From NCBI GenBank assembly GCA_937952095.1, contig CALFYG010000100.1, positions 1 through 26,312 on the forward strand: DNA of 26,312 bases, in the 5' to 3' direction. Shown one piece after another: positions 14,574 through 21,659 of the stretch (position 1 is the stretch's first letter; every line of letters starts with the position of its first letter). The DNA is from an uncultured Micrococcales bacterium. GTDB taxonomy: Bacteria > Actinomycetota > Actinomycetes > S36-B12 > UBA10799. The notes beneath the pieces were generated by a model. The model was not told where the DNA came from and did no database searches. It saw only the letters and a list, made by a program, of their open reading frames with translations. The translations under genes and the position numbers were made by a program.

Positions 14574-16703
14574 GTGGCGGAGGGAATGTTCTCCCTTGAT
14601 GGTCCGCGACCGCTGTCCACCGCGGTCAAGGGCTGGACGGCGGCCGTCCTCGGCGGATATGCCGCAGTCGTCGTCGCTGCCTACTTGCGCGCCGATGAGG
14701 ACATGCAGGCATTGCCGGCCATGGCTCTGGCCCATGCGGTGCTCGCCTCCTGTTTCAGTGCCATCACCGCACTGCTCATGGTGGGGCACGCGCGCAACAC
14801 CGGCCGTCGCGGCTACCTCCTGATCGGTGGGACGTTCGCGTACCTGGCCGGCGTTCTGGTCTTCCTGCCGCTCTATTTCCCGGGCGCGGTGTTCCCCGGG
14901 CGCAACATCTGGGGCGACCTTCAGAGCGCAACGAACCTCTACTACGCGTGGCATTTCGCGTTCCCGATCGGCATCGCGGCGTCGGCCGTCCTCATCTACG
15001 TCGATCAGCGCAACCATCGGAGGCCCGGGTTGTCCCGGGCCCAGCAGTGGGGTGGCCTCGTGGTCACCGCCTCGGGTGTTGTGGTCACGCTGCTGCTCGC
15101 GACGTTCGGGTCGGACCTCCTACCGGCCGTCCTCGGGCCGGACGGTTCGAAGACCCCCTACGCCATGGCACTCGACAGGGTGCTCGTCGTGATCTGCGTG
15201 GCCACCGTCGCGGTCACTGCCTTCTGCGCGCGCAACGGCTCGCTGATCGGGATGTGGCTGACCGCGCTGGCGTTGCTGGTCCTCGGCGAGGCAGTCGTGA
15301 ACCTCAATGCCACCGAGCGCTTCACGGTCGGCTGGTATGCCAGCAGGTTCCTGTGGCTGATCGCCGTGGCCGCGCTGCTCACGGCCTTGGTGTGGAACCT
15401 GTCGCGCATCGATCGTGCGAACAGCGAGTTGGCGGCGCACGACTCCTTGACCGGGTGCGCATCGCGGATAAGCCTGCTGGACACCATGCGGCGCGAGATC
15501 GCCCGCAGTCGTGATCTCGGGACGGAGATCGCGTTGTTGTGGGTGGACCTTGACGGGTTCAAGGGGATCAACGACCAACTCGGACATCAGGTGGGTGACG
15601 ACGTTCTGCGTCAAGTGGTCGAGCGGCTGTTCGGCCAGGTGCGACCGGGTGACCACGTGGGTCGGCTCGGTGGGGACGAGTTCGGGGTGCTGCTGTGTGA
15701 CGACGTTGCAGAGGGCCGGGTCGATGCGGTGGCTGACAGGGTGCTCGCCGCGATCCGGGAGCCCATCCGTAGTGCAGACAGCCTCCTGCACGTCACGGCG
15801 GCCGTGGGGGTCGCGCGTGCCCCTACTGATGCCCGCGCGGCTGAGGATCTGCTGCTGTGCGCGGACCTGGCGATGTACGCGGCGAAGAACCGCGGGGGCG
15901 ACAGGTTCGAGCGCTTCAATGCCGTCATCGGCACGGAGGCCGTCACGAAGGCCAGACTCCGCCACGACCTGGCGAGTTCCCTGCGCAAAGAGGAGTTCTG
16001 CCTGCACTACCAGCCCATCTACGCCTCCGACGGGGTGCGGATGGCGGGTGTGGAGGCGTTGGCCCGGTGGGTGCGTGACGGGCAGCCGGTGTCGGCCGGC
16101 GAGTTCGTGCCGTTCGCCGAACAGTCCGGGCAGATCATCCCCCTGGGCCGGATTGTCATCCGGACACTGGGCAGCGAGTTGCCCACATGGATGGCGGAGG
16201 CCTCGCCGGACTTCTTCGTGAGTGTCAACCTGTCGGTGAAGGAACTCGCGGATGGGCCGCTGGTCGACGAATTGCTGGAGAGCGAACTCGGTACGCACCT
16301 CGACCGGCTCGTTGTCGAAGTCACCGAGTCGTTGGAACTGCAGGAAAGCTCGGAGGCCGAGCGCAATCTCGAACGGTTACGCGCCGCCGGGGTGCGGATC
16401 GCCATCGACGACTTCGGCGCGGGGTTCTCCAATTTCACCCGACTCGAGCACCTGCGCCCGTCCTTGATCAAGATCGACCGGAGCCTCGTGCGCCGTGCTG
16501 GTAGCGAGAAGGAGGGCGGAGTGGCGTTCCTGACCGCCGCCACGAGTGTGGCCGCGTCGTTGAACTGTGACGTCGTGGCCGAGGGCGTGGAGACACAGGC
16601 CGAAGCCGAGGTGGTGCAACTGCTCGGGATCGCGTACGTGCAGGGGTTCCGCTACCGCAAGCCTGGACCGATCGAGGAGTTCCGGCCCGAGATCGTAGGT
16701 TGA
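14574..16703 (+). CDS. Membrane-anchored GGDEF-EAL cyclic-di-GMP turnover protein
   Basis: From the GTG at 14574 the protein is 709 residues. The first 270 or so hold about eight hydrophobic helices, forming a membrane sensor of unknown ligand. Next is a GGDEF domain starting at AHDSLTGCASR, with an intact inhibitory-site RPGD exactly five residues before the active GGDEF motif (366-370). The EAL domain has EAL (494-496), SVNLSVKEL, VVEVTESLEL, AIDDFGAGFSNF, IKIDRSLV and VVAEGVET, so all known metal and catalytic positions look present. Both synthesis and breakdown of c-di-GMP are therefore possible. An ATG at 14586 with GGAGG close by is an alternative start. The frame is open back into cysNC, but that part is a shadow. 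It is convergent with the small gene at 16712. Confidence 0.94.
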   Translation: MAEGMFSLDGPRPLSTAVKGWTAAVLGGYAAVVVAAYLRADEDMQALPAMALAHAVLASCFSAITALLMVGHARNTGRRGYLLIGGTFAYLAGVLVFLPLYFPGAVFPGRNIWGDLQSATNLYYAWHFAFPIGIAASAVLIYVDQRNHRRPGLSRAQQWGGLVVTASGVVVTLLLATFGSDLLPAVLGPDGSKTPYAMALDRVLVVICVATVAVTAFCARNGSLIGMWLTALALLVLGEAVVNLNATERFTVGWYASRFLWLIAVAALLTALVWNLSRIDRANSELAAHDSLTGCASRISLLDTMRREIARSRDLGTEIALLWVDLDGFKGINDQLGHQVGDDVLRQVVERLFGQVRPGDHVGRLGGDEFGVLLCDDVAEGRVDAVADRVLAAIREPIRSADSLLHVTAAVGVARAPTDARAAEDLLLCADLAMYAAKNRGGDRFERFNAVIGTEAVTKARLRHDLASSLRKEEFCLHYQPIYASDGVRMAGVEALARWVRDGQPVSAGEFVPFAEQSGQIIPLGRIVIRTLGSELPTWMAEASPDFFVSVNLSVKELADGPLVDELLESELGTHLDRLVVEVTESLELQESSEAERNLERLRAAGVRIAIDDFGAGFSNFTRLEHLRPSLIKIDRSLVRRAGSEKEGGVAFLTAATSVAASLNCDVVAEGVETQAEAEVVQLLGIAYVQGFRYRKPGPIEEFRPEIVG

Positions 16704-16711
16704 AGCGCGCC

Positions 16712-16945
16712 TCAGCCGACGATGACCTGCCGCTGTGCCCGCAGCGACATCACCAGGGCGATGATCCACCCGACGATGGTCCAGCCGAGCAGCAGGTTCA
16801 GCCAGAACACGCCCCAATGCGGCACGTCGCGCACCGCGGCGATGGCCCACGGCAGCATATAGCCGGCCGTGAGGATGGCGACGATGACCGCCACCACCTT
16901 GGTGATTGTCCAGGAACGGTCGGCGGATTCGACGTGCATGCTCAT
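16712..16945 (-). CDS. Small membrane protein, superinfection-immunity (Imm_superinfect) family
   Basis: The 77-residue protein has a short polar N-terminus and two transmembrane helices (about 14-36 and 44-68). The second carries WLNLLLGWTIVGWIIALVMS, the 'lNl.lGWT.iGWi.aLv' signature of the Imm_superinfect family, and the first ends in YMLPWAIAAVR. The family is named for phage T4 Imm, which blocks DNA injection by a second phage, but most bacterial members are untested and are found in many non-phage settings. The ATG at 16945 sits 6 nt after a TACCAT -10 box and looks leaderless. No phage genes are nearby, so a defence role is only a possibility. Confidence 0.85.
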   Translation of the reverse strand: MSMHVESADRSWTITKVVAVIVAILTAGYMLPWAIAAVRDVPHWGVFWLNLLLGWTIVGWIIALVMSLRAQRQVIVG

Positions 16946-16951
16946 GGATCA

Positions 16952-16957
16952 ATGGTA
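16952..16957 (-). promoter_or_regulatory. -10 element TACCAT for a leaderless small-protein gene
   Basis: On the minus strand TACCAT ends 6 nt before the ATG at 16945, with no ribosome-binding site between. This fits leaderless transcription. Confidence 0.5.
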
Positions 16958-16996
16958 CGCGGATAGCCAGAAGCGGCCCGTTGACGTCTGCCCGAT

Positions 16997-17133
16997 CCCA
17001 CAACTGGGCCGGACACCCCTCGGGGGGAGTCTCAGGCCCAGTTGTGGGCCAGATATGTCCGGTTCGTGGCCTTTGCGGGGTCATTCATTCCCCGTAAGTG
17101 GGACCGGCGAGGCCCTCAGGCCCCAGTTGTGAG
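16997..17133. repeat. Intergenic repeat cluster B (core CCACAACTGGG)
   Basis: CCCACAACTGGGCC (16997-17010) is answered by its exact inverse GGCCCAGTTGTGGG (17035-17048), and a second, slightly diverged inverse copy GGCCCCAGTTGTGAG lies at 17119-17133. The words preceding both inverse copies also match (CTCAGGCC). Between them are a further inverted pair (CCGGACA near 17009-17015 with TGTCCGG near 17056-17062) and a small hairpin CGGGG/CCCCG (17076-17080, 17090-17094). No gene is seen in 16946-17186. Confidence 0.75.
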
Positions 17134-17140
17134 GAGAGCG

Positions 17141-17176
17141 GCGAAGGCCCCCACCCGATCGGATGGGGGCCTTCGC
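17141..17176 (-). terminator. Strong hairpin terminator of the Fe-S reductase gene
   Basis: GCGAAGGCCCCCA (17141-17153) pairs perfectly with TGGGGGCCTTCGC (17164-17176), and the centre contains CCGATCGG, so almost the whole 36 nt is self-complementary with one mismatch. It begins 10 bp after the reductase stop codon. There is no T-run, as is common for actinobacterial terminators. Confidence 0.8.
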
Positions 17177-17186
17177 CGTGTATGGG

Positions 17187-19433
17187 TTACTTCTTCACTG
17201 CCTCCAGCAGCATGACCGCGACGTCCTTGACCTGGACGTTCTCGCCGGCTTCGCCCTCGGACTGCCGCGCGGTGACGCCATCGCTGATCATCACGTTGCA
17301 GAAGGGGCAACCGACCGCGACCGTGGTGGCGCCGGTACCCAGCGCCTCGTCGGTGCGGTTCATGTTGACGCGGGTACCCAGCGTCTCCTCCATCCACATC
17401 CGCGCGCCACCGGCGCCGCAGCAGAAGGACCGCTCCGCGCTGCGTTCCATCTCGACCAGGGTCACGCCGGGCACACCAGCGACGAGCTCACGCGGCGGCA
17501 CGTAGATCTTGTTGTGGCGACCGAGGTAGCACGGGTCGTGGTAGGTGACCTTCTCGTCGACATGCTTGACCGGGGTGAGCCGGCCGTCGTCGACGAGCTT
17601 GGCGAGCAACTGCGTGTGGTGCACGACCTCGTACTCGCCACCGACCTGCGGGTACTCGCGGCCGATGGTGTTGAGGCAGTGCGGGCAGGTCACGACGATC
17701 TTGCGCGCCTTGATCTCGTTGAGCATCTCGACGTTCTGCATGGCCTGCATCTGGAAGAGGAACTCGTTGCCCGCGCGCCGCACCGGGTCACCGGTGCAGG
17801 TCTCGCCCTCGCCGAGGACCATGTACTTCACGCCGGCCTCGTTGAGCAGTTCGGCCACAGCCTTCGTGGTGGCCTTCGCGCGGTCCTCGTAGGCACCGGC
17901 GCATCCGACCCAGAAGAGGTACTCGACGTCGGCGGGGATCTCCTCCTCGCCTTCCATTCCGAAGACCGGAACCTCGAAGTCGACCTCTTCGATCCAGGCG
18001 TTGCGCAGCGAGGCATTCATACCCCACGGGTTGCCCTTCTGCTCGACGTTCTTGAACAGACCGCCGAGCTCGGCAGGGAACTCCGACTCGATCATCACCT
18101 GGTTGCGGCGCATGTCCACGAAATGGTCGATGTGCTCGATGTCAACGGGGCACTGTTCGACACAGGCACCACAGGTGGTGCAGCTCCACAGGGCGTCGAC
18201 GTCGATGACAGGACCCTCGTTGCTTCGGTGTCCCTTCGCGTCGTAACCGTCGGTCTCGCGGTGTTCGTCGAAGTCGCGCTCGCCGACCAGCGGCCGCTGC
18301 ACCTCGGTGGCGACCTTGTCACCCACCTTTGCGAGGACCTCTTCGTTGCGCTCACCCATCTCGTCGGGCTGCCCGGCGCCGGCGGTGGCCAGCAGGTACG
18401 GCGCGGACGCGAACATGTGGTCGCGCAGGTCCATGATCATGAGCTTGGGGCTCAGGGGCTTGCCGGTGTTCCATGCCGGACACTGGCTCTGGCACCGCCC
18501 GCACTCCGTGCAGGTGGCCATGTCGAGCATGCCCTTCCACGTGAAGTCCTCGATGCGGCCGCGACCGAAGGTGGCGTCGTCCGCCGGGTCCTCGAAGTCG
18601 ATCTTCTCGGTGCCGGAGTACATGGGCAGCAGCGGACCGAGGGCGTTCGGCTGCCGCTTGGCGCCGACGTTGATCGGAGCCAAGAAGATGTGCAGGTGCT
18701 TGCTGTAGAGCACCAGCACGAGGAACCCGAACACGATCGCGAGGTTCAGCAGCAGGAAGAACGTCTCGATCCATTCGTTGGCGGCCAGGCCCAGCGGGTA
18801 CAGGAAACCGGCGAGCCACTCGGTGGCGAACGCGCCGCCTGAGGCGTGGAACGGGAACGCCTGGATGTACTCACCCTCCTCGAGGGTGTACTCAGAGACG
18901 TTGAACTGCGCGGCGCGGGAGACCCACAGGGTCCAGATGACGTTGAAGATCATGAACAGCACGAGCCACGCGGCACCTGTGTGCGAGCCGAAGAAGCGGG
19001 AGTAGCGGCCCTGCTTGGCCGGCTGGGTGCGCAGCCTGATGACCGCGAAGATGGCAAGGCCGACGAGCACCAGGACGATGAAGACATCCTCGATGAAGCC
19101 GATGACCGGCCACCGGCCGATGACCGGGATGGCGAACTCCTGGGAGATGAACACCGCACCGACCGTCTCGATGATCGTCAGGATCAGGACGATGAAGCCC
19201 CACATCGCGAACACGTGCGCGGTACCGGGCACGGTCCACTTCAGCAGCTTCTTCTGCCCGAGCACCTCGGTCGCCTGTGTCTCCAAGGCGGCTGGCCGGC
19301 TCTCCGGACGGTCCACTGTGGGCTGCCCGGAAGTGATCAACTTGAACAGTGTCCAGGCGCGGCGACCGGCGACCGCGAGTACGGCGATGACGAGTAGCCC
19401 ACCGACGATCCACCGGATGGTCATGTGATCCAT
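17187..19433 (-). CDS. Membrane iron-sulfur (CCG-domain) reductase, Rv0338c-like
   Basis: The 748-residue protein has an N-terminal membrane part of about five or six helices (about 6-25, 72-95, 112-134, 153-172, 205-245), similar to the heme-b-binding subunits of nitrate/heterodisulfide reductases. It then has two 4Fe-4S motifs, CTECGRCQSQCP (Cys308, 311, 314, 318) and CTTCGACVEQCP (Cys418, 421, 424, 428), and two cysteine-rich CCG-type modules marked by CPHCLNTIG, HDPCYLGR, FCCGAGGARMW and VGCPFCN. The order matches the essential mycobacterial Rv0338c family of membrane electron-transfer proteins; the partner is not known. The ATG at 19433 has GGGAGG 5 nt upstream. A palindrome in the promoter suggests repressor control. 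It is transcribed alone, with a strong hairpin after the stop. Confidence 0.93.
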   Translation of the reverse strand: MDHMTIRWIVGGLLVIAVLAVAGRRAWTLFKLITSGQPTVDRPESRPAALETQATEVLGQKKLLKWTVPGTAHVFAMWGFIVLILTIIETVGAVFISQEFAIPVIGRWPVIGFIEDVFIVLVLVGLAIFAVIRLRTQPAKQGRYSRFFGSHTGAAWLVLFMIFNVIWTLWVSRAAQFNVSEYTLEEGEYIQAFPFHASGGAFATEWLAGFLYPLGLAANEWIETFFLLLNLAIVFGFLVLVLYSKHLHIFLAPINVGAKRQPNALGPLLPMYSGTEKIDFEDPADDATFGRGRIEDFTWKGMLDMATCTECGRCQSQCPAWNTGKPLSPKLMIMDLRDHMFASAPYLLATAGAGQPDEMGERNEEVLAKVGDKVATEVQRPLVGERDFDEHRETDGYDAKGHRSNEGPVIDVDALWSCTTCGACVEQCPVDIEHIDHFVDMRRNQVMIESEFPAELGGLFKNVEQKGNPWGMNASLRNAWIEEVDFEVPVFGMEGEEEIPADVEYLFWVGCAGAYEDRAKATTKAVAELLNEAGVKYMVLGEGETCTGDPVRRAGNEFLFQMQAMQNVEMLNEIKARKIVVTCPHCLNTIGREYPQVGGEYEVVHHTQLLAKLVDDGRLTPVKHVDEKVTYHDPCYLGRHNKIYVPPRELVAGVPGVTLVEMERSAERSFCCGAGGARMWMEETLGTRVNMNRTDEALGTGATTVAVGCPFCNVMISDGVTARQSEGEAGENVQVKDVAVMLLEAVKK

Positions 19434-19453
19434 AGGGACCTCCCAGCCTCATA

Positions 19454-19467
19454 CTACTGACGAGTAA
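19454..19467 (-). promoter_or_regulatory. Palindromic operator TTACT-cgtc-AGTAG before the Fe-S reductase gene
   Basis: On the minus strand TTACTCGTCAGTAG is a near-perfect inverted repeat (TTACT/AGTAG, one mismatch in 5+5) with a 4-bp centre. It overlaps TAGTAT (19451-19456), a possible -10 box. The placement suits a repressor. The TTACT-N4-AGTAA layout resembles TetR-family operators of fatty-acid metabolism genes in actinobacteria (inference). Confidence 0.5.
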
Positions 19468-19500
19468 CTTAGCAGGCCACGAAGGGGACGGACTGCGCGG

Positions 19501-20556
19501 TCAGCGGCCCGCGGTCACCGTAACAGGCTCGGGTGCCGGGGCTTGCGGGCGCAGGGAGGCGAAGACCGGAAGCTCATGGGGGTGGGTGACCCAGCGCGGG
19601 GCCACGAACAGTGACCGCAGCGCCGGCAGCGAGTGCAGCCACAGCGCGAGCGCGGCCACCGCCGCGGTCACGGCGAAGGGGAACACCAGCGCTACCACCG
19701 GATGCGCGAGAAGTCCACCAGGAAGGAAGGTGCCCAGCAGGAAGATCACCGGCCACTGCATGACGTAGATCGACAATGTGCGGGCCCCGACGTACTTCGA
19801 CCAGGCCGGTGCGCCGTCTCGCGTGACCAGGACGGCCACGGAAACGCCGAACGGCACCCACAGCAGGCTCAACGGCAGCAGGGACTGACCCACCATCTCG
19901 GGTGTGTCCAGCCACAGCAGACCGGCTGTGACCGAGAGCGCACCGAAGACCATGGCGTGCCAGGTGGTGACCTTCTCCGCGAGGCCGCCGACGATGTCTT
20001 TGAAGTAGGCGCCGATCAGGAAGAACGCGAGGTTCATGGCCATCGACGTGTAGAGCGAACCGGGCACGAGTTGGCCCACGACCTGATCGGTGAGAGGACG
20101 CAGGATGTTGGGAAGCAGAGCCACCGCGACGACCACCCAGGCGGGCTGGTTGCGCAACAGCCGAGCGATCACGAAGAACAGCGCCATCGCGTAGAGGTAC
20201 CAGAAGCCGGACTTGGCGAACAGGATCGAACTGACCGGGTCGGAGGGGGCGCTGCCGAAGACCGTGATGAAGCCGAAGAACAGCAGCATCCACACCAGGT
20301 AGAGGTAGACCATTCCCAGCGTCCGGTTCCCGCTCTTCGACCAGGGCCGGTGCACGGCTGACGAAGCGAGCATGCCGGACACGAGGAAGAACACCGGCAT
20401 GCGCATCGGCTCGAGCAGGTGGTTGATGTGCTGGAGAACGGCTGTGACACCGGACGGACCGGCGAGGTCCACGAGGGTGTTCGACGCGTGCATGAACACG
20501 ACCAGGAGAACGGAAACGGCTTTCACCAGGTCGATCCACTCGATGCGCCGTCTCAC
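19501..20556 (-). CDS. Acyltransferase 3 family membrane protein
   Basis: The 351-residue protein has about ten hydrophobic helices and begins with the family's opening RIEWIDLVKAVSVLLVVFMH, where His23 matches the conserved active-site His. MRMPVFFLVSGML is the second family motif, carrying the usual 'm.lFFfiSG' pattern. Members move acyl groups (acetyl, succinyl and similar) onto cell-surface sugars or lipids on the outer face of the membrane. The start is a GTG at 20556 with GGAG 3-4 nt upstream and a weak -10-like TAAGAC. It stands alone between the Fe-S reductase gene and the divergent PPK2 gene. The acceptor is unknown. Confidence 0.92.
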   Translation of the reverse strand: MRRRIEWIDLVKAVSVLLVVFMHASNTLVDLAGPSGVTAVLQHINHLLEPMRMPVFFLVSGMLASSAVHRPWSKSGNRTLGMVYLYLVWMLLFFGFITVFGSAPSDPVSSILFAKSGFWYLYAMALFFVIARLLRNQPAWVVVAVALLPNILRPLTDQVVGQLVPGSLYTSMAMNLAFFLIGAYFKDIVGGLAEKVTTWHAMVFGALSVTAGLLWLDTPEMVGQSLLPLSLLWVPFGVSVAVLVTRDGAPAWSKYVGARTLSIYVMQWPVIFLLGTFLPGGLLAHPVVALVFPFAVTAAVAALALWLHSLPALRSLFVAPRWVTHPHELPVFASLRPQAPAPEPVTVTAGR

Positions 20557-20628
20557 ACTCCAGTCTTATCCCTGCCAGGGGTCATGCGAAACGTGATGTT
20601 GGACACGCACCGCAGGATGGTGGGCCAA

Positions 20629-20634
20629 TACGCT
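20629..20634 (+). promoter_or_regulatory. -10 element TACGCT before ppk2
   Basis: TACGCT ends 7 nt before the ATG at 20642 with no ribosome site between, so the gene is probably leaderless. TTGGAC at 20599-20604 is too far (24 bp) to be a normal -35. Confidence 0.45.
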
Positions 20635-20641
20635 GTAGCCC

Positions 20642-21457
20642 ATGGCCAAGCACGAGCACCACGAGCCCAAGATGAAGAACAAGGTCTACGAGGCTGAACT
20701 GTTCCGCCTGCAGGCCGAACTGGTGAAGCTGCAGGAGTGGATCAAGTCGACAGGCACCCGGCTGGTCATCATCTTCGAAGGCCGCGATGCGGCGGGCAAG
20801 GGTGGCGCGATCAAGCGCATCACCGCGTACCTCAACCCGCGCACGGCCCGGATCGTCGCGCTGCCTGCGCCGACCGAACGTGAGAAGACCCAGTGGTACT
20901 TCCAGCGGTATGTGCCGCATCTGCCGGCCGCTGGGGAGATCGCCCTGTTCGACCGCTCCTGGTACAACCGTTCGGGTGTGGAGCGGGTGATGGGCTTCTG
21001 CACGCTGGAGGAGTACCGCCGCTTCCTGCACCAGACGCCGATCTTCGAGCGGCTGCTGGTGGAAGACGGCATCGTCTTGCGCAAGTACTGGTTCAGCGTC
21101 AGTGACGAGGAGCAGCAGCGGCGGTTCCAGTCCCGGCTCAAGGACCCGATGCGCCGCTGGAAGCTCAGCCCGATGGACCTGGAGTCGATCACGCGCTGGG
21201 AGGAATACAGCCGCGCCAAGGACGAGATGATGGTCCACACCGACATCCCGGAGGCACCCTGGTACGTGGTGGAGAGCGACAACAAGAAGGCCGCCCGCCT
21301 CAACGTCATCCATCACCTGCTGTCGTCGATCCCCTACCAGGACGTGACGGTGCCGCCGCTGAATCTCCCGGATCGGCCGGCATCGCGGGGGTACATGCGC
21401 CCACCCAAGGACACCCAGACCCACGTGCCGGACTTCGCGTCGAAACTGTTCACGTAG
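20642..21457 (+). CDS. ppk2: Polyphosphate kinase 2 family protein
   Basis: The 271-residue length fits one-domain PPK2 enzymes. Walker A is IIFEGRDAAGKGGAIKR (47-55), the acidic/Walker B motif is ALFDRSWYNRSGVERVMGF (Asp104), and the lid region VPHLPAAGEI and the downstream RQ/RWKLSPMDL block are typical. These kinases transfer phosphate between polyphosphate and nucleoside di- or monophosphates. Class I to III cannot be told apart safely from motifs alone, but the GRDAAGKGG-DRSWYNR form with TPIFERLLVEDGI is common in class I. The N-terminus has a short His/Lys-rich tail. It is cytoplasmic, probably leaderless and single, divergent from the acyltransferase gene. Confidence 0.94.
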   Translation: MAKHEHHEPKMKNKVYEAELFRLQAELVKLQEWIKSTGTRLVIIFEGRDAAGKGGAIKRITAYLNPRTARIVALPAPTEREKTQWYFQRYVPHLPAAGEIALFDRSWYNRSGVERVMGFCTLEEYRRFLHQTPIFERLLVEDGIVLRKYWFSVSDEEQQRRFQSRLKDPMRRWKLSPMDLESITRWEEYSRAKDEMMVHTDIPEAPWYVVESDNKKAARLNVIHHLLSSIPYQDVTVPPLNLPDRPASRGYMRPPKDTQTHVPDFASKLFT

Positions 21458-21476
21458 CGGCTTGCCGGCGCCCCAA

Positions 21477-21589
21477 TTGCGACCTTGTTGTCGCCGCGTG
21501 CCGCCGTTTGCGACCTTGTTGTCGTTGTGGGGGGCTGAATAGGGCAACTACGTCGCAAATGATCTTGAAGGCCGTCAACAACGTCGCAA
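21477..21589. repeat. Intergenic repeat cluster C (two forward, two inverted copies, 31-bp period)
   Basis: TTGCGACCTTGTTGTCG occurs at 21477-21493 and 21508-21524, exactly 31 bp apart. The reverse-orientation words CAACTACGTCGCAA (21545-21558) and CAACAACGTCGCAA (21576-21589) are also exactly 31 bp apart. The inverted copies differ from the forward ones at one or two bases. The cluster fills the gap after ppk2, before the copper block. The remaining stretch 21590-21646 shows nothing recognisable. Confidence 0.8.
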
Positions 21590-21646
21590 CGGGGTTGCCT
21601 GCACCGGTCACCGACCGTGCCGGATTCGGGTTCCACTGTCTTCGGC

Positions 21647-21652
21647 TAGCCT
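21647..21652 (+). promoter_or_regulatory. -10 element TAGCCT at the start of the copper block
   Basis: TAGCCT ends 7 nt before the GTG at 21660, the same hexamer and spacing as at 14561. The first gene of the copper block is therefore probably leaderless. Confidence 0.5.
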
Positions 21653-21659
21653 GTCTGGT

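Noticed and set aside
12683..14629. A 648-residue open frame on the minus strand opposite cysNC
   Set aside because: It is a codon-bias shadow of a well-conserved CysNC gene. The translation is Val/Gly/Asp/His-rich with no domain and no ribosome site.
15120..16298. A 392-residue open frame opposite the GGDEF-EAL gene
   Set aside because: It is antisense to clear catalytic motifs and has low-complexity composition, so it is a shadow frame.
16712..16945. A prophage or phage remnant around the Imm_superinfect-like gene
   Set aside because: No integrase, structural or other phage-like gene is found nearby, and the flanking genes are chromosomal housekeeping types.
17163..18842. A 559-residue open frame on the plus strand opposite the Fe-S reductase gene
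   Set aside because: The minus-strand protein has all expected cysteine motifs. The plus frame is a GC-rich shadow without domains.
21477..21589. Regular 31-bp period considered as a CRISPR array
   Set aside because: There are only two copies per orientation, the second pair is inverted, the spacers are about 14 bp, and no cas genes are present.
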